Source: Alnus glutinosa (Eukaryota; Streptophyta; Magnoliopsida; Fagales; Betulaceae). From it: a stretch of DNA of 64,000 nucleotides. Location of the stretch: positions 4,606,001 to 4,670,000 of the forward strand of contig NC_084888.1 in NCBI RefSeq assembly GCF_958979055.1. The letters run 5' to 3'. The position numbers and the translations under genes were made by a program. The notes below the pieces were generated by a model. It was given only the letters and a program-made list of their open reading frames with translations. It was not told where the DNA came from and searched no databases. This document shows, one piece after another, positions 11,422 through 23,784 of the stretch. Position 1 is the stretch's first letter. Each line of letters opens with the position of its first letter.

Positions 11422-11983
11422 AGATGTTTGGTCTTTTGCAATGCCAGAAACATGTCGAAGGACTTGATTCCAATTTCCTTGTACCCTTCTAGGCTTGTAA
11501 TTGTTGAGGCATGTGATCATATTTCAGTGAGTAGTTGTAACAATATCTGAATTGTTCGGCTTATTAAAAAATGATACAAAGTTATTTTGTACCTTTACTT
11601 CTACAATGGTAAGTATTTAAATCTGTTCTTTTAGCCATAAATATGGAAGGAAATAAGAGAATAAACATAATTTGGTTAAGGGACGAGATTCATTCTAATT
11701 TAGAAATGTTATTCTGAGGACCGACTTGGACGTCTTGGATGCACTTGGAAGGTGATGGTGGAGCAATAGGTTTCCGGTAGCAACCACGGCATTGATATCA
11801 GAATACGCTTCATGCTGGACAAGAATAATGGAATTAACCTTGCTTGATATGTTAAGGAAGAAACTCAATCATAGCAATTTAGAAGAAAAACCAACGGAAA
11901 ATTTGAAGTGAAAAAACTAAAGAAGAAAAAAAATTTATGCCCCAGTAAGAGTAATAATAGTATTGGACTAGCCAAAAATTAGT

Positions 11984-12018
<35 letters not shown>

Positions 12019-12279
12019 TTATTATTATTATTTAAGCTACCCACTTTTCAAAAATATCATGTCTTTTAAAAAATACATATATTTTTAGAAACTACCTTTA
12101 TTTCCTCTATCACCTCAATTACAATGTATATAGCCTCTAAACTAAAAAAAGTTAGTAATGTTTTTCCTAAAACTATTTGTCCCTCTTACTTGGTCTCTCC
12201 GTTAAATTTTTTGGTTAAATCCGACGAAAATGCATGTGAGCAAAAATAACATTGATACTTAGGTTTTTTTTTTTTTTTT
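11422..12279. other. 3' flank and spacer
   Basis: Probable 3' UTR of the helicase-like gene, then non-coding DNA with an (ATTT)n tract (about 11980-12020). No gene seen. Confidence 0.45.
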
Positions 12280-12447
12280 AGTAATGCTACACACATTTTT
12301 ATTTCTTCACACAAATTTCTCTATACCCTTTGGTGACTTTTAAAACCACCATTGACGTTGATATGGATCTTTATTGGATTTTAATCCAATTGTGGTTTTA
12401 AAAGCCACCTAAGGGTATGGAGAAGTGGGAGTGTGTGTAACATTACT
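12280..12447. mobile_element. Foldback MITE (AGTAATGCTACAC ends)
   Basis: 168-bp element with inverted ends AGTAATGCTACACAC and GTGTGTAACATTACT. Its inner arms also pair: TTTTAAAACCACC at about 12340 with GGTTTTAAAAGCCACC at about 12393. The flanks are T-rich, so the target duplication cannot be verified. The ends match the MULE-type MITE at 61891-62072. Confidence 0.75.
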
Positions 12448-13860
12448 CTTTTATTTTTTTGGAAAAGGGTATCAAACTATACCGCGTTTTGATAGAAGAG
12501 TACTGAATTATCATTTCTCTCGAACTCGGGATTTTAACTATCAAAATGAGTCTCAGAAGGGCATTCCGTATGTTCTCGGCGTTAAAACGTGATGGAAGTC
12601 GATTCACGTGACTTCCACGTGACTTTTTTAATGCGTTTGGTTTTCTTTGCCTTTGACTTCAACGGATACAATTTCGAACTTAAATTCAGCTATCGTATCA
12701 TATTTTCCTATTTTCCCCCAAATTGCTTTGTAAGTCTCCGGAAACCCTAAAGCTCCCCATTCGTACTCGTGCGCTAAGAACCCTAACCGTGCTGTTACAC
12801 TGTGGCTTGTTTTGGCAGTATACACAAGAATCAAGCATCAAAGGCTGATTTTGACTAACGGTAATGAACTTTTTTGCTTCTTTTTTTTTTTTTTTTTTTT
12901 TTTTTAGTGTAAATGAATATTTATTTAACCATATTTGTTTATTTACGGATTATTTCTTCTTTTTTTTTTTTTTTCGAAATGCTGGGCGTTATTTAGGGTT
13001 TAGGGACACTTTTCCCGTTGTTTAGGGTTTAGATTGTTACGGGACCATGTGTTTGGTCATCGGCAATATCTGGATCTTATTGAAGTTGCTGAGATAGTGT
13101 GTTTTATATATTCTTTGGTTTGTGGTCCTATTTTGTTTGGGTTTGTGGTCCCATTTGTTTTTGTCATTATCTTGTTTCAGAGAGATGAGGGAGAGAGAAA
13201 GAAAAAGTAACAAAGAAAAAAGAAAGAAAGATGCATGTGGAGTTACACTATTCATACATAATTCATACATGCATCACAAATATATTTTGCATTTAATTTG
13301 CATAATCAGATGAAAAGACATTTTAGTGGATTGATTAGTCATCTCAATCTAAATATAAAAATGGCAAAGCCGTTAAGAATGCTCTAAGCTTGTATTCTAA
13401 AAGTCCTAATCTTGTATTCTAAAAGTCCTAATCTTGTGGCCCTAAAAGTTTCACGTCTAATAATGTTTGTAGGAGTCTTTGCCTAACACAACACATTGTA
13501 TGTAGCAGATAAAGTATAAACTTGCATCAGTTGCATGTCTTCCTAAAAGGCACGTGGGTGCTGCAGTGTCCACAAGCACACGTGCACAATCCTAATAGAG
13601 ATTCAAGAGCTGACCCGAAAGTCAGATACACTGTTTTGGGCATCTGCACTGATTTTGTGATTTGTTGACATCTTTCCATGCTTTGGCATTTGCAGGGATT
13701 GCCACCAACTATCTGAAGTCCCTCCCAGAAAACGACGAACAACCCGCATGGCGACCTTTTTATCTTGCTCACACTCGTCGATCTGTTTCCCCCACCATCT
13801 AAACCCAACCAACAGAGAGAGAGAGAGAGAGAAAAAAAAAAAAATCATGAGGGACTAGAA
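12448..13860. other. Spacer with short repeats, no gene supported
   Basis: Long T tracts (12880-12905, 12960-12975), two GGGTTTAG-rich lines near 13000-13030, and a 25-bp unit repeated twice (about 13390-13435, TTGTATTCTAAAAGTCCTAA). Short frames here show no recognisable domain or splice support. Confidence 0.4.
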
Positions 13861-14058
13861 AACTATGAAAGTAAGAGAGGAATCTCCTTCCTCCAATATC
13901 AATCTTGATTCTGAAAAAAATCTCTTTCCTTTGGGTTTGATTGTCATCTTTTCAACCTTTTCACGTTTCATTTGCTTTCATCCTACACGAAAACTGAAGC
14001 TCAAACACTATTTTATCAACAAAATTTTGGAGAGGAAATTATCGTGTTAATTTCCAAG

Positions 14059-15736
<1,678 letters not shown>

Positions 15737-15739
15737 AGT

Positions 15740-16990
15740 ACGTACGTACCCTTGATGGATTATTATCGGTCAAAAAGCTCACACTTAACTTACCATAATG
15801 TAACAGATCTGATATGGTGGTTAATTGGGCTGATAGTTAATTAGTTATAGCCCATTTTTCATTATTAGGTTAATTGAGATCGAGTTAGGCTCATTAAGTA
15901 ATAGTTAGATCCATTTCAGTTGTTATTTTGTTAATTGAGTTGTTAAAAGTAGTTAAGAACTTGAGTCTATAAAACCCCATGAGTATGATTGTAATTTGCA
16001 AAAGGTATTCAGAACCTTGGAGTTATATTTTTAGTGTTTCTTTGTAATGGAGGTTGGGCCATGCATCTTCGAAATTGTCCATTATCTTTTAAACAGACCA
16101 TTTCCGGCCATATTCAATCCAGTTCGTTCATTCATTCATCATTTCCATCAACCAGACTTTTGAATTTTTCTTTTTTCCTTCCTGGCACCTTCCAAGTTTA
16201 TTGATTAGAACTTGTAAATTTGTACTTCGGTTAATTTTAGATAAGTTTTATATTATGCCAAGGGTTAGACTACATCCTCAGGTCATTCACCTTTCATTTA
16301 CTTAGCAATTTGTACAGTTTAAGCGAGAAATTATTAGTTTTGATTGTTTCTTAAATTTTGAATTAAAAGTCTAGTATTTACTTTAAGAATGAGCATAATT
16401 TTGGCATTTCAACTGTTGACCGGTTGCCGGCATAGTTCTGACAGCAGGTGCAGGAAGGGTCGGACGTGAACTTCGGTTTCCGACCGAATTAGATTTTAAA
16501 TTTCTAACGGCTTTTGACTCGACCCGCTTCTAACTTGATGTTTTAAAAAATATTTACAAAACAGAGTCGTTTTGGGTTTCAATATATATTGTAACCAGAT
16601 ACTTTAATTTGAATGTGAATAGTGTTGTTTTGAAGTCTTCATCGTTTTAAGGCTTAAAACTTGAAATTTTTTCACTCGTGCAGTTCATTTAAGATAGAAC
16701 CCACATCGTTTAGTACTGTTGAAACGATGTCACTTTCACATGCATTCAATTACCACTGCGTATTGTAATTGGATGAAAACAACTAATTAAAGATCGGATA
16801 AGTGCATTTTTTATCGACATCTAAGCACAAATTACAACACTTAAAACTTATTATGATTATTATTCTTATCTTGATCACGAGGATGATTATTAGCTGGAGC
16901 CTGGAGGTTTATGCTGATTGACTCGCTGATCGAGATAGAGTACATGATAAACAAATGATTCTTCAATTTGTTAGTACTCCTCCTCCATCC
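15740..16990. other. Spacer; possible LTR fragment near 15800-16160
   Basis: Around 15810-16030 there is a TAGTTAATTAG-rich stretch followed by a TATAAAACCCC box and TTTCTTTGTAATGG, which resembles the U3/R part of a Ty1-copia LTR. No ends or target duplication were found. The rest is unremarkable AT-rich DNA. Confidence 0.3.
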
Positions 16991-16998
16991 ATATCCTT

Positions 16999-17053
16999 GG
17001 TGTTGTTTGACAAAGAACGTAACAGAATAGAGTAGTGCTTTTTATTATTCATC

Positions 17054-17086
<33 letters not shown>

Positions 17087-17325
17087 CACTTTTTCATATT
17101 TTTCAATAACAATCAACATCAAAAACATTTTCATTTTTTTCACTTTTTATATCACATAAATAATTTTTTTATTACTATTCAAATAAAAAAAATTCATTAC
17201 AATACAACACTTTTTCACTTTTCTATACAAATTCTTTTTACTTTATATTACATCATCACTTTTTACTAATTCTAAAATTAACAATCCACTACTTTGTTCT
17301 GTACATGCATTTGTCAAACAAGTCC
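16999..17325. mobile_element. MITE with about 38-bp terminal inverted repeats
   Basis: The left end GGTGTTGTTTGACAAA, followed by CAGAATAGAGTAGTG, is mirrored on the right by CACTACTTTGTTCTG and TTTGTCAAACAAGTCC. The interior is a long T tract plus AT-rich sequence with no coding capacity. CTT abuts both ends and may be a 3-bp target duplication; the superfamily is uncertain. Confidence 0.65.
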
Positions 17326-17329
17326 CTTA

Positions 17330-19042
17330 ACATACTTTAGTGACGGGCTGACGGCAGTTGTCGATGAGTTTGACAGTTGGATGAATCCAACAAATAGTTA
17401 GTTGAGTTTGGTACAAATGCAATACTGGCATGGCGTGGTGCAAAGTAATTTCATGTCGCCTTTACGTCCTTAATTAGCTGTGTTGCTTAATTAATTGGTA
17501 CTGAACAACCCTGTTTTAATATATATATATATATATATATCCTGACGGTGAACTCCCCGAATGGACTACTTTGTATGCAGACCTCCAAATGATAAATCTT
17601 GAATCTGTGTAAGGCACCTTCCAAGAATTGGGTTAGACTCGACTTCGAGCAGACATAATCCTAAAGAATTGTTTTCACTCATAGAGATTCGAACATCATG
17701 TTGATGGGGATATATGCCACCAAATCCAAGGCATTCATCGCTTGAACCAACTCCTTGGAGTTAGTTTATTTTCCTTTTAGAAAAATGTTGGTCATAAGTG
17801 CGTTTTTCATAGAAGTAGCTTATACTCTCAAGCACAATGCAATGTGGTATTGCCACATCAGACTTTTTTTTATTTATTATTTTCACCAGTTACATACTAA
17901 GGGGCAATTGAAGAGCCACTCGATCTCACAGGTATAGTGGCTGACCACCCCTAGCCCCATCGGACTTTCCAATGTGGATGCACCAGTATAGCTGAAGTCA
18001 TCAGTTGATTATGAGGAAAATCTAGTGGTTGTGACCACCCCCAACAAGGGAGACCTAGTGTTCGTGACCACCAAATTTGGCTAGGAGTTGTCTCAACCAC
18101 TCTTGATGGGTCATATTTGGTACTCAGTGCAACCCCACGTGGTGATTAGGGGTGGTGCCGACCACAAGAATGATGATTGTGGATAATTTTCTTTCTTATT
18201 GTTTGATGTAGGTTGATGTGTAAATACTTGTAAGTAAATGCACGTTGGAGTAGCATTATTCTTTCCTTAATTATCATATTAAAAATGTACAAGCTGGTTA
18301 CTCAAAAAAAAAAAAAAACTAGCTAGCCACGCATGCATGTCTTAAATCTAGTAAAATTTGACATTATAGAATTGCTTTGTCAAAAGTAAGCATATTTAGA
18401 ATATTATTCCATTATGGGCGTGTTTACAAACATATATGTTCATGTACAACACTATGCACTCTATTGGGCCTGTGGACCTGCTCCGACTACCCGATCCATT
18501 GATCAACCAAGATCGATATATAACTCCGTACAAAATCCCTTCCCACGTCACAACATGATTCCCAACACGAGGCATTGAGCATAAGGGAGGTCTTTGAGAC
18601 ATGGAAAATTCGCTGTAAGGAAGGTCTCCATTGAAGATATGAGACGTGACAGACGGTTATGAAAGAATTTATTATGAGTCCTTACTTTATTTTTACCGAA
18701 AGGAGGGTTTGAAGAGAGAATCAATGAAGACGCATTTCAACTTGTTAAAGCTGAGAGAATATCTTTTTGCTCCGCACTATCCTTGTACTTTTGTATAGCC
18801 CACCGTTAACTCTCCTAGCTTTCTCCCTGTGATGAAGTCCATGGGCTCAGAATGGAATTCTTGCAAGTTGCGTGAAAGTGATGGTGGAAAGGAATACGCA
18901 AATCTATTGTGCGCCCCTAGCTTGTTTACGAATTAGAATGAGAATGAGAATAAGTTGTAGAAATGCATGCAAATTACTTATATATATATATGATCAACGC
19001 CGCATGGCCATTTAATATTGCTCTGTATAGGAGATATACAAA
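17330..19042. other. Spacer upstream of the calmodulin-like gene
   Basis: Contains a (TA)n tract at 17518-17540 and, at about 17930-18180, a stretch with several GACCACCCC and GGGGTGGT blocks. Those resemble the core of the large foldback at 46294-47011, so this may be a decayed relative. No gene is supported. Confidence 0.4.
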
Positions 19043-19606
19043 ATGTCGAACATGAGTTTTCTCGATTTCCAGTTTGGATTTTCACGAAAGTCGTCACTAA
19101 AACCAGCCCAGTCGAGCATCTCCAAGCAAAGACAAAGTGTTAGCATGCCAAGCTCTTTCAAGCCAAGCGCGGAGGAGATGAGATGGGTGTTCGATAAATT
19201 TGACACCAACAAAGACGGGAAGATCTCCCGCGAGGAGTACAAGTTGGCACAAAGGGCACTGAATAGAGGAATTCCGGAAACCGAGTTGGTTAAGATATTT
19301 CAGACCATTGATTCTGACGGAGACGGGTTCATTGATTTCAAAGAGTTTATGGAAATGTTTAACGACGTGGGAGGCGGGGTAAAAGCAACTGAGATTCAGA
19401 GTGCTTTTCGAGTGTTTGATTTGGACGGCGATGGTAAAATAAGCGCGGAAGAGCTGTCGCAGGTTCTGAAAAAGCTAGGAGAGGGTTGCAGCCTCAAGGC
19501 TTGCCGGAAAATGGTGAAAGCGGTAGACAAGAATGGGGATGGCTTTATAGATATTGATGAATTTATGAGCATGATGGCAAGCGGCAAGAAGCTCCGCCAT
19601 GAGTGA
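19043..19606 (+). CDS. CML: Calmodulin-like protein with four EF-hands
   Basis: Intronless 187-residue frame. A Ser/Lys-rich N-terminal extension of about 42 residues precedes two EF-hand pairs. The 12-residue loops lie at about 54-65 (DTNKDGKISREE), 90-101 (DSDGDGFIDFKE), 126-137 (DLDGDGKISAEE) and 162-173 (DKNGDGFIDIDE). All keep Asp at position 1, Gly at 6 and Glu at 12, so all four should bind calcium. The MSxxSFLDFQ start and the extension match plant CML1/CML30-type sensors, which relay calcium signals to target proteins; the precise subfamily is inferred. The first in-frame ATG is used and follows a short AT-rich leader. The nearest annotated gene on the right is another EF-hand gene about 7.7 kb away, beyond a transposon nest. 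Confidence 0.93.
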   Translation: MSNMSFLDFQFGFSRKSSLKPAQSSISKQRQSVSMPSSFKPSAEEMRWVFDKFDTNKDGKISREEYKLAQRALNRGIPETELVKIFQTIDSDGDGFIDFKEFMEMFNDVGGGVKATEIQSAFRVFDLDGDGKISAEELSQVLKKLGEGCSLKACRKMVKAVDKNGDGFIDIDEFMSMMASGKKLRHE

Positions 19607-21371
19607 CTTTATGCATCTTCTGGCTTTAATTAGTTTATAGTGATGGCTACTCACGTTTTTGTACCTTTTTAATTTCTTCTCTCCCTCCTAACACTCATAT
19701 ATATGATATCCCTCAAATTTACACTCAAATTCTATTATTCTCTAAACTCTTAAAAATTGAAATCTTTTCCCAAATTGCCTTACCCTTTTACCTAGTCGAT
19801 TCACGTACGTGTTAAGATTTTATGTTAACTTAAAAGATATATGATACGTTTATAATTTCTGTATAACTTTTATACAACTTCAACAACTTTTTTTTTTAAA
19901 AAAAATAAAAATAATCATCGGATATGTAAGATCCACACATAGGAAAACAGATCTAATTGTTAGTTTGAAAAAAAGTAATTAGAGTTGTACAACAATCATT
20001 TTTCAACTTAAAAGGCAGATGCATCATATAATTTACACGTGACCTAAAATGTTCATTCTACCTTTTATCAATACGTACAATTATACTTTTTAATTTTTGT
20101 TTTTTTTAAAAAATCCTTTCCCTGCCCATGGAAACCCACATAGCGGATACCCTCTCCTCCCACAATTTTTTTTTTTAATTTTTTAATTTTTTGAATCTTT
20201 CATTTGATTCTAGGTATTATTGTTATTTTGGGTCACATGATATATAGCATGTGACCCATTTTCTGTCAAATTTAACCCAAAAAATAAAAGAAGGAAAAAA
20301 AACCCTTATCATGTAATGTTTTTTTTTTTTTTTTTGCAATGAACATAGGAACAGTTAAACTGACGTACGTGATCATATATAATCCATTAATAGCTGCCAT
20401 AAATCCTTTTATGTTCATAACATTCTAATTTCTGGAACACAGAGGAAAATATTTTGATGTTTTCTCTAATAACAATCATATCGGCTGGCTCTGCAGCAAA
20501 AATAATAAAAAAACCTTTCCATTCTCACGAAATTGGATAGCTGCTAATTAACCGGCCCGAAACGTACGTACAATGCTCAGCAACTTTGCTAAATACAGTA
20601 TTTTTTCTTAAAAAAAAATTAATAAAAAAATCTATATGATTCTCACGACTCTTTGAGAATAGTAAAAATAAATAAATAAATAATAGTTTAAATAAAATAG
20701 TGAAAGTGAATAGTTAAAATGCTAAAAAGCAGAATATTTGTACTTTGAAAAAGTGAATAACTTAAATAAATAATAATAAAAAAAAAGTATTTTTAACTAA
20801 ATTTTATAAACATTTGCTGAGCCAAATGAAAATGGCTCAATAGCTACTCAGTTCTGACTAATGCATGAGCTTCAATATGAAATTCTTTAGCAAATTCTTT
20901 ACGCTTTGTATGGCATAGGAAAAAAAAAAAAAGAAAAAAGAAGAAGAAAAAGGTTGAAGATAATTTGAGAAAAATTGAAAAACTTTGTAATTGACGTGAT
21001 CACTACACCTACTGCTTGTTAGAGTTTTTAACTCTATTAAAGTGTTCCGCACACCATGAATGCAGACATATATGTGAGTTTTACACTAGCTTAATTAATT
21101 AATAAACGAAGAAACTATATTTATCCTTTTAATTATTATTATTTTTATAATGTCTGTTAATGTTTTATGTTTTACGATGTCTACTCAATTGATCATTAAG
21201 GTTGCATGTTTCCCTCCGGCCACGATAAAAATAATAAATAAATAATTGACAAAACACCATCCATAAACTAAAAATTCAGAAAAAATAGTTCATTAGAATT
21301 TGGGATGAAACACACATCTTCTTCCTTTTTATTGCTTGCCCTGCATTAAAAAGTACTCTACATACTGCATG
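19607..21371. other. Spacer after the calmodulin-like gene
   Basis: 3' UTR, then AT-rich DNA with T and A tracts and scattered short inverted repeats (for example near 19835-20000). One MITE-like element is listed separately at 20568-20830. No gene seen. Confidence 0.4.
20568..20830. mobile_element. MITE-like inverted-repeat element
   Basis: The left end ATGCTCAGCAACTTTGCTAA is mirrored by TTTGCTGAGCCAAAT on the right, with an AT-rich non-coding core. The repeat is imperfect and no target duplication could be fixed. Confidence 0.45.
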
Positions 21372-21955
21372 TGTTAGAGCTCAGAATTATCCGTCTAAAG
21401 GAAGAACTCGCACGCGACAAGGCCTATGGCCATGTGACGCCGGACAGAATAGCGATTATTCTGTAGGCTAATCAACAGGCAATTTGTAAGGAAGAAAACA
21501 GAAAATTCACCCCAAAAACAAAGAGAAAACTCTGAATTCGATAAATTATCAATAACAACAAAGCTGTCGGAAAAACGCCCACAAGCCGGGCTAATATAGC
21601 TGAAAATTCGACCTCTAGGAATAAATACAAACAAGCATATTATGGAAATACTTGGTACCAAAGAATATCTCCAAATTAATGGAAAATACTTGGTGCCAAA
21701 GAATTACCATATTAGGGAAAATATAATAACTATAATATTACTTGACGACAACATAAATATAAATATGGAAATTCTGTAAAAGATGAATCAAGGGATTTGT
21801 CAATAGTCTCTTCTTTCCTTCATTCCCTTGATGGATGTTGACGATTCGGTAGATATTTGTATTCTTCAAATATTTTGTACGATTCCTTCTATTCTTGGGC
21901 TGATCTTATTCAAGAAATAATTTTCAAATCTTGTGTCTGATTTTCTCCTGCATCA
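21372..21955. mobile_element. Probable solo LTR
   Basis: A 584-bp segment begins TGTTAGAGCTCAG and ends TCCTGCATCA, the TG...CA form of LTRs. A TATT...CAAGAAATAA stretch near its 3' end is typical of copia LTRs. Flanking 5-mers GCATG (21367-21371) and CCATG (21956-21960) differ at one base, consistent with an aged target duplication. No internal element sequence is attached. Confidence 0.55.
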
Positions 21956-22111
21956 CCATGAGAAGTACACCCTCATGGCCTCAAAGTAGCCTTGCTCTTG
22001 GACACTTTGCTTATATGATTGCAAGAATAAAGTTGTATTTATCTTTCCTTTGCTGGAAGATTACAGTTGTTTTCTTCGATTCTCCTCAGCTAGCAAGTGT
22101 ATTAGGCTAAG

Positions 22112-23247
22112 GTGTTTATCCTTCCTAAGAAAATCAGTCCTAAGAAAATCATTCATATGCTGGAGCAAAAATTCAATAGGTTCTTGTGGATGGCTAAGGA
22201 CTCCAAAGCTCATGCCAAAGTAGCTTGGAACAATCTTTGTGTTCCTAAGAGAGAGGGAGGTTTGGGATTAAAGAAGTTAGAAGCTTGCAACCAAGCTTCT
22301 ATGTTGAACCATATTTGGTCCTTGTTCACAAAGGCTGGATCTCTTTGGGTTGCTTGGGTGGATTCCACTTGGTTAAATGGGAGAAGCTTCTGGCAGATAC
22401 CTATTCCACAAGCTTGCTTTTAGAGTTGAAAGAAATTGTTAAAGCTCCATGATGTTGCTAAATCATTTATTCGGTTTAAGGTTAGCAATGGTAGCAGGAT
22501 TTTCATGTGGTTTGATCAATGGCATTCTTTTGCCTATCCTCTTGACAAATTTGGTCACCAAGTGGTGTATGATTATAGTTTTTCTAATGGGGCCAAACTT
22601 TCTACCATTATTAGGGATTGAACTTGGTACTGGCCATTTGTTCATTCAAATTCTATTATTAATATTCAATGTGAGCTTATTGAGGTGCCTATTGGGGAAA
22701 TAGACTTGCCAGTATGAAATTCCAGTAATGAGATTTATTGTTGTGCTGCTAATTGAGAGTTATTGAGAGAGAGAAGGCCTTATGTGTGGTTTGGTGGAAG
22801 CTTGTCTATTTCTCTAAGTCTATCCCTAGACACTCCTTCATTCTTTGGTTGGTGTTTCGAGAAGCCCTTGTTGCAGAAGAAAGGATGTGCAGTTGGGGAT
22901 ATACAGGGCCTTCAAATTGTCTTTTCTGCCGTAGATGTATAAAGAGTTGAGACCACCTTTTCTTTCATCGTAGTTTTGGCCGAAGAATATGGTATGCTCT
23001 TATGCATGCTTGTGACTACTTTGAGCTTCCTTTTGATTGGGATTTAGCAGTGGTTTGGAGTGTTGCTAGGCTAAAGGGTAAAAGTTTAAAGTCCTACTTT
23101 GCTGAGCTCTATCTTGGAGCCTGCATCTACCACTTGTGGAAACAAAGAAATGCCTTACTTCATGGCATTTCTTCAGGACTAAGGAAGCCATTGTTGGCCA
23201 GATCAGATGGGAAGTGTGTTCTAGGATTTTGGCTAAAGGTTCTTTGA
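22112..23247 (+). pseudogene. LINE ORF2 C-terminal remnant (reverse-transcriptase zinc-binding region)
   Basis: Broken frames encode the part of plant LINE ORF2 downstream of the reverse transcriptase: FNRFLWMAKDSKAHAKVAWN, VPKREGGLGLKKLEACNQAS and SRIFMWFDQWHS, then a zf-RVT-like region (PRHSFILWLVFREAL, CLFCRRCIKS, IYHLWKQRNALLH). At least three stops or frame changes interrupt it (for example near 22420, 22620 and 22945). The catalytic YADD region and the endonuclease are missing because of 5' truncation, so it cannot move itself. Confidence 0.88.
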
Positions 23248-23463
23248 AAAATGTGGACAAAGATGTTTCTCTTGTTCACAGATGGAATCTTCTTCCATTG
23301 TTGTAATTTTGTTTACCTTGTTTCCTTTCATGTGTGTAGTTTTGCGTGTTGCTTGAGTTATGGTTACTGTTTTTCTGTTTGCAGTATGTCTGTAGTGGTG
23401 ATTGGTGGTGATGTTGTATAACAGTTGTTCTTGTGCTAGTTGTGGTTTAGTTGTGTTTTTCCT

Positions 23464-23784
23464 TGTTGGAAATTGGAAACCACACACACTAAGAGAGAGA
23501 ATGAAAAGGAAGAGAGACAATAAATTGATAGAGGACTTTATGCTCTTTTATTCAACTCGATTAAAAATAACTTGCTTACATGAGTATATAAAGGATACAA
23601 ATGACCCTTCTAAATTCTTCACATTAACTTCATTCATTTATATCTCAAATAACTCCCATGTAACTCCTATGTAAAATAACTCTTGAAAACTCAAAAGACA
23701 CAACATTTTCAAGTCATTTAGTAACTTACAAGAATAAGAAAAGATTCAAATAAATATTATTAAAATTAAGTTTAATATTCAACA
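23464..23784 (-). repeat. Copia 3' LTR (left on the plus strand)
   Basis: 321 bp starting TGTTGGAAATTGG and ending ATTCAACA. A TATA-like TATATACTCATG, read on the minus strand, lies near 23585. It pairs with the LTR at 26728-27025. Confidence 0.9.

Noticed and set aside
15800-16160. Full copia LTR downstream of the MATE gene
   Set aside because: TATA-like box and texture fit, but no ends or target duplication, so it is noted only as possible.
19396-19587. Minus-strand frame in the calmodulin-like gene
   Set aside because: Shadow of a well-supported EF-hand coding region.
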